A stretch of 64,000 bases of DNA from Synechococcus sp. NOUM97013 (lineage in GTDB: Bacteria; Cyanobacteriota; Cyanobacteriia; PCC-6307; Cyanobiaceae): contig NZ_CP047941.1 in assembly GCF_014279815.1 (NCBI RefSeq), positions 62,001 through 126,000 of the forward strand. Direction: 5' to 3'. Of this stretch, positions 9,500 to 18,147 are shown piece by piece. Under the pieces are notes generated by a model, which did not search any database, was not told where the DNA came from, and saw nothing but the letters and a program-made list of their open reading frames with translations. Each line of letters opens with the position of its first letter. Position 1 is the stretch's first letter. The position numbers and the translations under genes were made by a program.

Positions 9500-9964
9500 T
9501 TAGCGGCGCAACACCATCAGCTGCTGTGGGTCGGCATCACGGAAGCCCAGTTGGCGGTAAAAGCCAGCACTGTTGGTGGTCATCAGATACACCCGCTCCA
9601 CACCAACAACGGCGGGTGCATGCAGCAATTCCTCCAGCACACGCCGGCCGAGGCCATGGCCCTGGAGATCACCGGCGACCACGATGTCCCACAGCACGGC
9701 ACGACTGAAGCCGTCGGAGGTGGCGCGCCCGAAGCCCACCAGTCGTTTGCCGCGCCACAGGCTCACCACGGCATCACTGCCCGAGAGCAAGCGCCGCAGT
9801 TGCCCAAAGCTGCGTCCCCGGGCCCAGAAGGCGTGGCGATCAAACAGACGCTGCAACTTGAGCAGCGCCCGCGTGGGGCAGAGATCCGGACCGATGCCGA
9901 ACCAGCGCAGGCCTGGGGCGCCAGGTGCATGGTGAACCAGCCGGATCGGAGTCACGGGTTGCAC
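9500..9964 (-). CDS. GNAT-family N-acetyltransferase, Ycf52-like
   Basis: The 154-residue protein has the GNAT fold signature. The acetyl-CoA-binding motif A reads VVAGDLQGHGLGRRVLEELL (about residues 91-110), preceded by RLVGFGRATSDGFSRAVLWD and followed by TTNSAGFYRQLGF. The phrase around GFGRATSDG resembles the plastid/cyanobacterial Ycf52/NSI-type acetyltransferases, but that subfamily call is from memory. The substrate is unknown. The gene is convergent with ycf23 and divergent from uvrB, with 132 bp between the two starts. Confidence 0.82.
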   Translation of the reverse strand: MQPVTPIRLVHHAPGAPGLRWFGIGPDLCPTRALLKLQRLFDRHAFWARGRSFGQLRRLLSGSDAVVSLWRGKRLVGFGRATSDGFSRAVLWDIVVAGDLQGHGLGRRVLEELLHAPAVVGVERVYLMTTNSAGFYRQLGFRDADPQQLMVLRR

Positions 9965-10096
9965 CGCCAGAGGGTTTCATCTTGCCCGCTGGTGGTGGCC
10001 TTGCCGACGGCTGGTTCCTCGGTTGTTGGTCACGACGCTCACAGCCGATCCCCGTAACCTGAACAACCCTCAATAGGGCTTCACCAGGCAAGGACC

Positions 10097-12133
10097 ATGC
10101 CCGCCTACGACCTCTCCGCGCCTTACAGCCCCAAAGGGGATCAGCCGACCGCGATCAAGCAACTCGTGGAGGGGGTGAATGGCGGGCAGCGCTATCAGAC
10201 GCTTCTGGGCGCTACCGGCACGGGCAAGACCTTCACGATGGCCAATGTGATCGCCCAGACCGGTCGTCCGGCACTGGTGCTCGCTCACAACAAGACGCTG
10301 GCCGCGCAGCTCTGCAATGAGCTGAGGGAATTTTTCCCTCACAACGCCGTTGAATACTTCATCTCTTACTACGACTACTACCAACCGGAGGCCTACGTTC
10401 CGGTCAGCGACACCTACATCGCCAAGACAGCGTCGATTAACGAAGAGATCGACATGTTGCGCCACTCAGCGACGCGCTCGCTGTTTGAACGTCGCGATGT
10501 GATCGTCGTCGCGTCGATCAGCTGCATCTACGGCCTGGGCATTCCCAGCGAATACCTCAAGGCTGCGGTGGAGTTCCGCGTTGGGGAATCGCTCGACCTG
10601 CGCGGATCCCTGCGGGAGCTGGTGAACAATCAGTACAGCCGCAACGATCTCGACATCACCCGCGGTCGCTTCCGCGTGAAGGGAGATGTGCTCGAGATCG
10701 GCCCTGCCTACGAAGACCGTCTGGTGCGGGTGGAGTTGTTCGGCGATGAGGTGGAGGCGATCCGCTACGTCGACCCCACCACCGGAGAAATTCTCCAGAG
10801 CCTCGACAACATCAACATCTACCCGGCGAAGCACTTCGTGACCCCGAAGGATCGCCTGGATTCAGCGGTGAAGGACATCCGCGTGGAGCTCAGGGATCAG
10901 CTGGAGTTCCTGAACACGGAAGGCAAGCTCTTGGAGGCGCAGCGACTTGAGCAGCGCACAACCTACGACCTGGAGATGCTCCAGCAGGTGGGCTACTGCA
11001 ATGGCGTGGAGAACTACGCCCGCCATCTGGCCGGCCGTGAGCCCGGCTCAGCACCCGAATGCCTGATCGACTATTTCCCCGACGACTGGCTGCTGATCGT
11101 GGATGAGAGCCACGTCACCTGTTCGCAGTTGCAGGCGATGTACAACGGCGACCAAGCGCGCAAGAAGGTGCTGATTGACCATGGGTTCCGCCTGCCTAGT
11201 GCTGCGGACAACCGTCCGCTCAAGGGCGAGGAGTTCTGGACCAAGGCGCGTCAGACGGTGTTTGTCAGTGCCACCCCCGGCAACTGGGAGATGGAGGTGA
11301 GTGACGGCCAGGTGGCCCAGCAGGTGATCCGGCCCACGGGCGTGCTGGACCCGATCGTCGAAGTGCGGCCCACCACTGGCCAGGTGGATGACCTGCTCGG
11401 CGAGATCCGCGACCGGGCCAAGAAGCAGCAGCGGGTGCTGGTGACCACGCTGACCAAGCGGATGGCGGAAGACCTCACGGATTACCTGGCGGAGAACGAG
11501 GTGCGGGTGCGTTACCTGCACTCGGAAATCCATTCGATCGAGCGCATCGAGATCATCCAGGACCTGCGTCTTGGCGAGTACGACGTGCTGGTGGGTGTGA
11601 ACCTGCTGCGGGAAGGTCTGGATCTACCGGAGGTGAGCTTGGTGGCGATCCTCGATGCCGACAAGGAGGGTTTTCTGCGGGCCGAGCGTTCACTGATCCA
11701 GACCATTGGACGCGCCGCGCGCCACGTGGAAGGTGTGGCGCTGCTCTACGCCGACAACATGACCGAATCGATGGCCAAGGCAATCGAGGAGACCGAACGA
11801 CGCCGCAAGATCCAGCAGACCTACAACGAGAAGCACGGCATCGTGCCCACCGCGGCGGGCAAGAAAGCCAGCAATTCGATTCTGTCGTTTCTGGAGCTTT
11901 CGCGAAAACTCAAGACCGATGGGCCGGATGCCGACCTGGTGGAGGTGGCCGGCAAGGCCGTGAAGGCTCTTGAAGACGATGCCGATGGCATGGCTCTGGA
12001 TGCGTTGCCCGAACTGATCGACCAGCTCGAAGCCAAGATGAAAGATGCGGCCAAGAAGCTCGATTTCGAGGAAGCAGCCAACCTGCGCGATCGCATCAAG
12101 AAGCTGCGTCAGAAGCTGGTGGGCAACGCCTGA
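10097..12133 (+). CDS. uvrB: UvrABC system protein B, DNA repair helicase
   Basis: UvrB is the damage-verification subunit of nucleotide excision repair. The 678 residues include Walker A GATGTGKT (38-45), the beta-hairpin region [12 protein letters not shown] that clamps DNA, helicase motifs ([36 protein letters not shown]) and a C-terminal UVR domain ([21 protein letters not shown]) for UvrC contact. AAGGA sits just before the ATG. No clear LexA-type box was recognised upstream. It converges with lysC, with 11 bp between stops. Confidence 0.97.
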   Translation: MPAYDLSAPYSPKGDQPTAIKQLVEGVNGGQRYQTLLGATGTGKTFTMANVIAQTGRPALVLAHNKTLAAQLCNELREFFPHNAVEYFISYYDYYQPEAYVPVSDTYIAKTASINEEIDMLRHSATRSLFERRDVIVVASISCIYGLGIPSEYLKAAVEFRVGESLDLRGSLRELVNNQYSRNDLDITRGRFRVKGDVLEIGPAYEDRLVRVELFGDEVEAIRYVDPTTGEILQSLDNINIYPAKHFVTPKDRLDSAVKDIRVELRDQLEFLNTEGKLLEAQRLEQRTTYDLEMLQQVGYCNGVENYARHLAGREPGSAPECLIDYFPDDWLLIVDESHVTCSQLQAMYNGDQARKKVLIDHGFRLPSAADNRPLKGEEFWTKARQTVFVSATPGNWEMEVSDGQVAQQVIRPTGVLDPIVEVRPTTGQVDDLLGEIRDRAKKQQRVLVTTLTKRMAEDLTDYLAENEVRVRYLHSEIHSIERIEIIQDLRLGEYDVLVGVNLLREGLDLPEVSLVAILDADKEGFLRAERSLIQTIGRAARHVEGVALLYADNMTESMAKAIEETERRRKIQQTYNEKHGIVPTAAGKKASNSILSFLELSRKLKTDGPDADLVEVAGKAVKALEDDADGMALDALPELIDQLEAKMKDAAKKLDFEEAANLRDRIKKLRQKLVGNA

Positions 12134-12144
12134 GGCTCAAAGGC

Positions 12145-13947
12145 TCAGACAGTCAGGGGTGATTCGGTGCCCTGGGCTTCATGTCGGGTGCTGCCGCCGA
12201 GTTGGAAGCCGGCATGCACGGCCTGCAGGGCGGCGATGCCGTCCGCTTCCGCCACCACGCAGCTGGTGCGGATTTCGCTGGTGGCGATCATTTCGATGTT
12301 CACGCCGGCATCCGCCAGGTAGCGGAACATCCGTCCCGCGGTTCCAGCGGTGGCGGGCATGCCGGCACCCACCGCACTCACCCGTGCGATGGCTGGGCCG
12401 TCCTCCAGCAGGGCCCCGGGCCACTGCGCCAGCAGGGCGCTGAGGGCGCGATCGGCCGCGGCACGGTCCTCACGCTTGAGTGTGAAGCTGATGTCGCGGC
12501 TGCCGTCCTCGTGCTGGCGTTCCGACTGCACGATGGCGTCGAGGCTGATGCCGGCATCAGCAAGGGCATTGCAAAGGGCCCCGGCGGTCCCCGGGATGTC
12601 GGGCACGCGGCGCACGCTCACCTGGGCCTGGTCGCGGTCCAGCGCCACACCGCGCACTTCTGGCTCACCGTCGCCGCTGGCGGGGGGGTTGAGGTTGATC
12701 TGACCCGCTTCCAGCTCGAAGGCTTCCTGGGTGGCTTGCAGGGCTTTGCTGCCCACGTCGGCTGCCACCACACAGCTCACCTTCACTTCGCTGGTGGCGA
12801 TCAGGCGCAGGTTGATGCCGGCGCGCGAGAGGGTCTGGAACAGACCGGCGGCGATGCCGGGGCGGCCCATGATGCCGGCCCCGCTGATGCTCAGCTTGCT
12901 CATGCCCGGTTGGGCCACCAGCTCGCCGCCGAGGCTCTGGATCAGGGTTTCGCAGATGCTGCGCGCTTTCTCCAGATCGGCTTCCGCCACCGTGAAGGTG
13001 ATGTCGTTGCTGTTGCCCTCTTGGGTGGACTGGATGATCAGATCCACGTTCACGTCCCCTGCGGAGAGGCTTTCGAACAGCTGGGCCGCCACGCCCGGTT
13101 GATCCGAAACATGGGAGAGGGCCAGCACGGCCTGATGCTCCACCAGTTCGGCCCCGTCGATGGGTCGGCCCAGTTCCAGACCCTCGCGGCCGATCGGACG
13201 GGCGCTGCGGCTGGTGAGCGTGGTGCCCGGTTCATCACTCCAGCTGGAGCGCACCACCATGGTGACCCCGTAGTTACGGGCGATCTCCACCGCCCGGGGG
13301 TGCAGCACTGCCGCACCGAGGCTGGCCAGCTCAAGCATTTCGTCGCAGCTCACCTGCTGCATCAGCTGCGCGTCCTCCACCTTGCGTGGGTCGGTGGTGA
13401 GCACGCCGGGCACATCGGTGTAGATCTCGCAGGCGTCAGCACCCAGTGCGGCGGCCAGGGCCACGGCGGAGGTGTCGGAGCCACCGCGGCCAAGCGTGGT
13501 GATTTCCGCGGTGCCGCCACTGCTCTGACTGGTGCCCTGGAACCCGGCGACCACGACCACGCGGCCTTCCGCGAGCCGACTGCGCAGCCGGTCGGTGCGC
13601 ACATCGAGGATGCGCGCCTTGCCGTGGGCCGATTCGGTGACGATGCCCACCTGCGGGCCGGTCATGGAAATCGCCGGCACACCCAGCTCATGCAGGGCCA
13701 TCGACAGCAAGGCGATCGACACCTGCTCACCGGTGGCCAGCAGCATGTCCATTTCCCGCTGGGGCGGGTTGCTGCTGATGGCGTTGGCCTTGGCCGTCAG
13801 TTCATCGGTGGTGTGCCCCATGGCCGACACCACGATCACCAGCTCGTGCCCTTCTTCCTTGCAGGCGGCAATGCGCCGGGCCACGGCCTGGATGCGCTCC
13901 ACGCTGCCGACGGAGGTGCCGCCGAACTTCTGCACCAGCAGGGCCAT
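12145..13947 (-). CDS. lysC: Aspartate kinase with four ACT domains
   Basis: The enzyme phosphorylates aspartate, the committed step to Lys, Thr, Met and Ile. The 600-residue length and duplicated regulatory half identify the cyanobacterial form. An N-terminal kinase domain (VQKFGGTSVGS at residues 5-15, GRGGSDTSAVALAAALGA, YTDVPGVLTTDPR) is followed by two tandem ACT pairs, seen as the repeated phrases SKLSISGAGIMGRPGIAAGLF and IARVSAVGAGMPATAGTAGRMF, each followed by an IATSE(V/I) motif. Feedback inhibition by Lys and/or Thr through the ACT domains is expected. asd and dapA lie within 10 kb but in another transcript. Confidence 0.96.
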   Translation of the reverse strand: MALLVQKFGGTSVGSVERIQAVARRIAACKEEGHELVIVVSAMGHTTDELTAKANAISSNPPQREMDMLLATGEQVSIALLSMALHELGVPAISMTGPQVGIVTESAHGKARILDVRTDRLRSRLAEGRVVVVAGFQGTSQSSGGTAEITTLGRGGSDTSAVALAAALGADACEIYTDVPGVLTTDPRKVEDAQLMQQVSCDEMLELASLGAAVLHPRAVEIARNYGVTMVVRSSWSDEPGTTLTSRSARPIGREGLELGRPIDGAELVEHQAVLALSHVSDQPGVAAQLFESLSAGDVNVDLIIQSTQEGNSNDITFTVAEADLEKARSICETLIQSLGGELVAQPGMSKLSISGAGIMGRPGIAAGLFQTLSRAGINLRLIATSEVKVSCVVAADVGSKALQATQEAFELEAGQINLNPPASGDGEPEVRGVALDRDQAQVSVRRVPDIPGTAGALCNALADAGISLDAIVQSERQHEDGSRDISFTLKREDRAAADRALSALLAQWPGALLEDGPAIARVSAVGAGMPATAGTAGRMFRYLADAGVNIEMIATSEIRTSCVVAEADGIAALQAVHAGFQLGGSTRHEAQGTESPLTV

Positions 13948-14028
13948 CCACGCCGCCTCATGTCGCTGGCGATTGTCTCACTGAGCGTTCTGATTGATCT
14001 CAGCAAGCTGTTGATCCGAGCAGCCCAT

Positions 14029-15009
14029 TCATCCCAACAGCCCGTCGCGGAAGGCATCGCCCGGTTGTGCCCCCCGCTTGAGGGCTGCTTCCACATCGAG
14101 CAGCCGCCCCAGCAGGTTGAGGCAGCGCTGGGGTGAGCGGCCTTGAAGCTGCTTGCGCATCACATAGATGCGCTTGGGGTTGCCGATGCCAGCGGCCTTG
14201 GCAATCACCGCCACATCCCGTTCTCCCTGCTGTTCGAGCAGCAGCACCCACAGCCAACCCCGGATCTGACCGGTGAGGGTGGCCACCACCCGCAGGGCCG
14301 GTTCGCCCACATCGATCAGGGCATCGAGTAGGGCGATGGCCTGGCCAGGATCGCCGGCGAGCAGGGCGTCACCCACCTGCAGGGCGTTGGTGCTGAGGCC
14401 ACTGATCAGCGTCTCCACGGCCTTGGCGCTGATTCTGGCTTCGCCGTTGCTCTCGGCATGCAGGGCCAGCTTCTGCAGCTCCATCGTCAGCCTGGCGCTG
14501 TCGCTGCCGATGGCATCGATCAGCGCATCAACTGCAGCGGGTTCGAGTTTCAGGTTGAGTTCATGGGCGGTGCGTTCCACCAGTTGGCGCTGACCGGCGC
14601 CATCCCACACGGCTGGCAGCTTGAAGCTGCGTTCGCTGGCGGCGCCCGCTTTGACCCGTTTCATCAGCGCCTTGGTGGTGCGCAGCCGGCCATCGGGCTT
14701 GGCGGGATTGCAGAGCAGCAGATGAGTGCTGTCTGGGATGCCGTCGAGAGCGCCTTCAAAGCGTTCCGCCAGTTCGCTGGGGCAGGCATTGCAAAACGGC
14801 GAGCGCTGCAACAGCACCACGCGCGCCCCTCCGCCGAAGGGTGGAGTGATTGCCTCTTCCAGCGCCTGGCGTGCCTGAGCGGATTCGCTGCCGTCGAGGC
14901 GGCTCACATTGACGCTGGCCCAGCAGGGATCGACGTCCTTGTCGATCACGGTCTGGATGGCGCGTTCCAGCGCGGCGGAATCGTCGCCCCACAGCAGCTG
15001 GATTGGCAT
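14029..15009 (-). CDS. holA: DNA polymerase III delta subunit
   Basis: HolA is the clamp-loader delta subunit that opens the beta clamp. The sequence starts MPIQLLWGDDSAALERAI and runs 326 residues, with the HolA-like segments LLLCNPAKPDGRLRTTKALMK and LSTNALQVGDALLAGDPGQAIALLDAL and the C-terminal helical collar domain (LRVVATLTGQIRGWLWV). ATG 15009 was chosen because an upstream in-frame start at 15072 would overlap the divergent cobH start. It precedes lysC on the same strand by 81 bp. Confidence 0.9.
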   Translation of the reverse strand: MPIQLLWGDDSAALERAIQTVIDKDVDPCWASVNVSRLDGSESAQARQALEEAITPPFGGGARVVLLQRSPFCNACPSELAERFEGALDGIPDSTHLLLCNPAKPDGRLRTTKALMKRVKAGAASERSFKLPAVWDGAGQRQLVERTAHELNLKLEPAAVDALIDAIGSDSARLTMELQKLALHAESNGEARISAKAVETLISGLSTNALQVGDALLAGDPGQAIALLDALIDVGEPALRVVATLTGQIRGWLWVLLLEQQGERDVAVIAKAAGIGNPKRIYVMRKQLQGRSPQRCLNLLGRLLDVEAALKRGAQPGDAFRDGLLG

Positions 15010-15074
15010 CGCGGCGGGTCGTCGGAGAATGCCGAAGTCTGCCCTGATTGGCAGTCGCCGTGACAGGAGCACCT

Positions 15075-15710
15075 TTGGCTGATCACCCGATCTTCACCGA
15101 GAGCATTCGCCGCATCCGTGCTCTGCTCGGTGAGACGGGGCTGGATCCCCTGCAGCAGCAGGTGCTGGAGCGGCTGGTGCACAGCAGTGGCGACCCCGGT
15201 CTGGCGCCGGTATTGCGTTTCAGTCCAGGCGCATGCGAACAAGGGCTGGAGGCCCTGCGTCAGGGGGCCCTGGTACTCACGGACACGGCAATGGCCGCGG
15301 CGGCGGTGTCGCCGATGGCCCGGCGCACGCTTGGCACCTCCGTGCGCTGTTTGCTGGATTGGGCCCCGCCGCAGTCACCCGAGGGGTCCACGCGTTCAGC
15401 GGCGGCGATGCAGCGCTGCTGGCCGGAGCTCACCACCGCGGCCCAGACGGCGGGTCAGCCGATGCCGCTGGTGTTGGTGGGCAGTGCGCCGACGGCCCTG
15501 GAACAGCTGTTGGATCAGGTGGATGCCGGGGCCCCTAGGCCTGCGCTGGTGATCGGCATGCCGGTGGGATTCGTGGGGGTGCCGGAAAGCAAGCGACGGC
15601 TGGCGTCGACGTCGCTGGATCAGATCCGTCTGGAGGGCACCCGCGGCGGCGCTGGCTTGGTGGCAGCAGCGGTGAATGCCTTGCTTCGGGCTTCGGAGGG
15701 ATCTTGTTGA
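15075..15710 (+). CDS. cobH: Precorrin-8X/cobalt-precorrin-8 methylmutase
   Basis: The enzyme moves the C-11 methyl group to C-12 in corrin ring synthesis (cobalamin or pseudocobalamin pathway). The 211-residue protein has the family's DHPIFTESIRRIRA start, a RLVHSSGDPGLAP segment with the catalytic-type His, and GMPVGFVGVPESKRRL near the C terminus. No ATG is available; TTG 15075 was chosen because GGAG at 15066-15069 is correctly spaced. In-frame GTG 15060 and TTG 15048 are alternatives. It is divergent from holA. Confidence 0.92.
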   Translation: MADHPIFTESIRRIRALLGETGLDPLQQQVLERLVHSSGDPGLAPVLRFSPGACEQGLEALRQGALVLTDTAMAAAAVSPMARRTLGTSVRCLLDWAPPQSPEGSTRSAAAMQRCWPELTTAAQTAGQPMPLVLVGSAPTALEQLLDQVDAGAPRPALVIGMPVGFVGVPESKRRLASTSLDQIRLEGTRGGAGLVAAAVNALLRASEGSC

Positions 15711-15810
15711 GCGATCTCAGCAGTTGCTCAGCCTTTGGTCATCGTTCGGTCATTGGTGACCTGGCGCATTCGCTTAGCTTCAAAAAATTACTAAGAGGTC
15801 GCCGTTCACC

Positions 15811-16968
15811 ATGTGTGTCCTCTGTGAGCGTGCACAGGCGCAAGCTTTCCAGGCCGGTGAGATCGATGACGGCCGTGTGTTGAAGGGTCTGTCCATCGCT
15901 CCTGCTGTTCTGATCGATGAAGGCAGTGCAGCACTGACCCGTCAGTTCACCGCAACGGATGGTGTTCTGGATTTTTACCTGCATACGCCCGGGGGACCGG
16001 TTGTCATTGACGGTGGTGGCTTTGGCCTGCAAGTGATTCAGTCGCTGCCGATTTCCCTCGAGGACCAGGCGTTCTTCCGATCGACGGTCGCGAGGTTGGA
16101 TGCCATTCTCGACCTTGATTTTCGTGAGTCAGCTACGGCGATTGGCGCCGATGTCGATCTCTTCTATGACACGCAGATTGATCTCGGTGAGGCTGGATCA
16201 GGGACCACCGTGGGTTTGGCGACAACCTCGGGATTCGGTGGTTGGGAACTCTTCATCAATGAGCCTGAGCTGGCCAATGACGAGAACTTTCGCCGCTATG
16301 TGTTGCTGCATGAGTTCGGTCATGCCTTGGGACTGGAGCATCCGTTCGAGGCTGCGGATGGAGACACGGTGAATGGCAGTACCAATCCATGGACCAGTGC
16401 CTTTCCAGAAGAAACGGTGATGGCCTACCGGCTTCCTCTGAGTGGCGTGTGGCCTGAATTCTTCACTGACAACGACCTCCAAGCCCTGGTGCAGATCTGG
16501 GGAGCTGAACCGCTCGCCCCTGGTGTGATGCCTGACATTCCCCTCCAGACCACGGCATTTTTTGAGGCTGGCCCCGATGCATTGACGGGTGCGTCGTCGG
16601 CGGATGTTTTGCGTGGAGGGTTGGCGAATGATCGGCTGCTGGGAGGCGTTGGAGATGACCGCCTTTCTGGTGGTGATGGTGATGACCTGATCCAGGGTGG
16701 CGAGGGCGCTGACTGGCTCAATGGCGGTGCTGGAAATGATCAGTTGTGGGGTGATGGTGGGGCTGATCGTTTCCGTTTGTCGGCGGGCTTTGATGTGATC
16801 GGGGGATTTGATGCCGCTGCAGGCGATCGTTTGGAGCTGTCCAGTGATGTGTCGTATCGCGTCGCGCAGGGTGTCCAGGGTGTGGAGATCTCGACGGCCT
16901 TCGGCGCCACGACCCTCTTGGGCGTAAGCCTTGCTTCATTGGATTCCAGTGTGATCAATCTTGTGTGA
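15811..16968 (+). CDS. Secreted metzincin-type zinc metalloprotease with RTX repeats
   Basis: The 385-residue protein joins a protease domain to a calcium-binding beta-roll. The full metzincin zinc motif HEFGHALGLEH (His167, His171, His177; catalytic Glu168) is followed 27 residues later by a Met-turn candidate (ETVMAYR, Met204), as in serralysin/M10 enzymes. Residues about 265-330 hold RTX nonapeptides (GGVGDDRLSGGDGDDLIQGG, then GGAGNDQLWGDGG). There is no Sec signal peptide; RTX proteins normally leave by type I secretion through a C-terminal signal. No transporter is adjacent, but a type I system lies about 12 kb away at 28458-32655. The substrate is unknown; the ordinary upstream gene, cobH, is unrelated. 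Confidence 0.85.
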   Translation: MCVLCERAQAQAFQAGEIDDGRVLKGLSIAPAVLIDEGSAALTRQFTATDGVLDFYLHTPGGPVVIDGGGFGLQVIQSLPISLEDQAFFRSTVARLDAILDLDFRESATAIGADVDLFYDTQIDLGEAGSGTTVGLATTSGFGGWELFINEPELANDENFRRYVLLHEFGHALGLEHPFEAADGDTVNGSTNPWTSAFPEETVMAYRLPLSGVWPEFFTDNDLQALVQIWGAEPLAPGVMPDIPLQTTAFFEAGPDALTGASSADVLRGGLANDRLLGGVGDDRLSGGDGDDLIQGGEGADWLNGGAGNDQLWGDGGADRFRLSAGFDVIGGFDAAAGDRLELSSDVSYRVAQGVQGVEISTAFGATTLLGVSLASLDSSVINLV

Positions 16969-16981
16969 TTGGACCGGCTGA

Positions 16982-18130
16982 ATGGGTGTGGCGTCCTTGG
17001 ATGCAGCCATGACGGAACAGTTGTTGCGCGAGTGGCCGCCTGGGTATGGCGGGGTTGAGAGAGTCGCTCATGAATTAGCGGTGGTCTGGGGCGGCACCGT
17101 TTGGAGCCTGGACGCTCAGGGCCTGTCTGGCCAGGCCCACGACGCGTTGCCCGTGGCGTATCCACGTCGACGCTTGGCCTGCACTCCGCCAGTGGCGCGT
17201 CTGCGGCTTCCATGGCCATCGCGGGCGTTGTGGCAGCTGCTGAATTCCAAGCAGCCGCTGCATGGTCACTTGCCCTCACCGGGTGTGCTGGCGGTGTTGC
17301 TGTTGGCGCGCTTGTTCAACCGACGCCGACGCGTCACAGCGCATTGGCACTGTTTTGTGGAATCTGGGGATGGCTGGACCGGCCGTCTGCATGCGCTTTA
17401 TCAGCAGTTGGCCCTGCAAACGGTGCCTTGGCTCTCGGGGGTGGTGACCACCTCTCCTGTGCTGCGCGATGCCTTGATCAGCGGTGGTTGTCAGCCTCAG
17501 CGCGTGATGGTGCTGCCTTGCTGTCTCAGTCACGAGCAGGAAGCAGTGGGTCTGGCCATGCCGCGTCAGGCCGTTCCTGAAGGCAGTCCTTTCAAGGTTG
17601 TGTTCATCGGTCGCCTGGACAGTTACAAACGCTTGGATTGGTTGATTGAAGCGTTGGCAGGGGTGCGTGGTCCCTGGCAGCTTTTGGTGGTGGGTGATGG
17701 TCCCCGCCGGGCTGCGTTTGAGCTGTTGTGCCAGCAACGCATCGGCGCACGCAGCAGCGAGCAGGTGAGCTTCTTGGGACGACTGTCGGAAGAGGCCAAG
17801 CAGGCCTGTCTGGCCACGGCCGATGTGCTCGTCCTCCCCTCCGATCGCAGCACCGAAGCGTTTGGCATCGTGCAGCTGGAGGCCATGGCTGCGGGGATTC
17901 CTGCTTTGGCCTTTCAGCGTCGGCGCTCAGGCATGGGTTGGGTGGGGCAATTGCCTGGCTTCACCTGGTCGCAGCAACCTGAAGAACTGCGTGAGGTGTT
18001 GCAGGCGCTGGCGGATCAGCCGGCGTGGCGGGTTCAGTTGGGGCAGCAAGCCCGCTTGCGCTACCGGCAGCTCTTTGCCCGTGCGGTGTGGCTAAGCACA
18101 CTCCAGGGGTTGTTCCAGCCAGCACGCTGA
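16982..18130 (+). CDS. Glycosyltransferase family 4 protein
   Basis: The 382-residue protein has a GT-B layout. An N-terminal acceptor domain opens with PPGYGGVERVAHELA. The C-terminal nucleotide-sugar domain starts at VVFIGRLDSYKRLDWLIEAL and contains the EX7E-type motif in STEAFGIVQLEAMAAGIP. Donor and acceptor are unknown. It begins 13 bp after the metalloprotease, so the two may be cotranscribed, and it converges with mutS. The final codons form half of a perfect 10-bp inverted repeat. Confidence 0.85.
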   Translation: MGVASLDAAMTEQLLREWPPGYGGVERVAHELAVVWGGTVWSLDAQGLSGQAHDALPVAYPRRRLACTPPVARLRLPWPSRALWQLLNSKQPLHGHLPSPGVLAVLLLARLFNRRRRVTAHWHCFVESGDGWTGRLHALYQQLALQTVPWLSGVVTTSPVLRDALISGGCQPQRVMVLPCCLSHEQEAVGLAMPRQAVPEGSPFKVVFIGRLDSYKRLDWLIEALAGVRGPWQLLVVGDGPRRAAFELLCQQRIGARSSEQVSFLGRLSEEAKQACLATADVLVLPSDRSTEAFGIVQLEAMAAGIPALAFQRRRSGMGWVGQLPGFTWSQQPEELREVLQALADQPAWRVQLGQQARLRYRQLFARAVWLSTLQGLFQPAR

Positions 18131-18140
18131 TGCTGGCTGG
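18115..18140. repeat. Perfect 10-bp inverted repeat at convergent gene ends
   Basis: CCAGCCAGCA (18115-18124) and TGCTGGCTGG (18131-18140) form a perfect stem with a six-base loop that contains the stop codon of the glycosyltransferase gene. There is no adjacent T-run on either strand, so it is not a standard intrinsic terminator. It may protect 3' ends or act as a weak bidirectional stop. Confidence 0.6.
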
Positions 18141-18147
18141 CGGTGCA

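Noticed and set aside
12130-12148. Terminator between uvrB and lysC
   Set aside because: CTGAG...CTCAG is only five pairs with no T-run; too weak.
12181-14136. A 651-codon open frame antisense to lysC
   Set aside because: It is the reverse-strand shadow of a GC-rich gene. Its translation is His/Gly/Ala-rich, matches no known motif and fully overlaps the well-supported aspartate kinase.
16600-16770. CRISPR-like or tandem DNA repeats in the metalloprotease gene
   Set aside because: The repeats are codons of RTX nonapeptides that vary in DNA sequence, not a CRISPR array.
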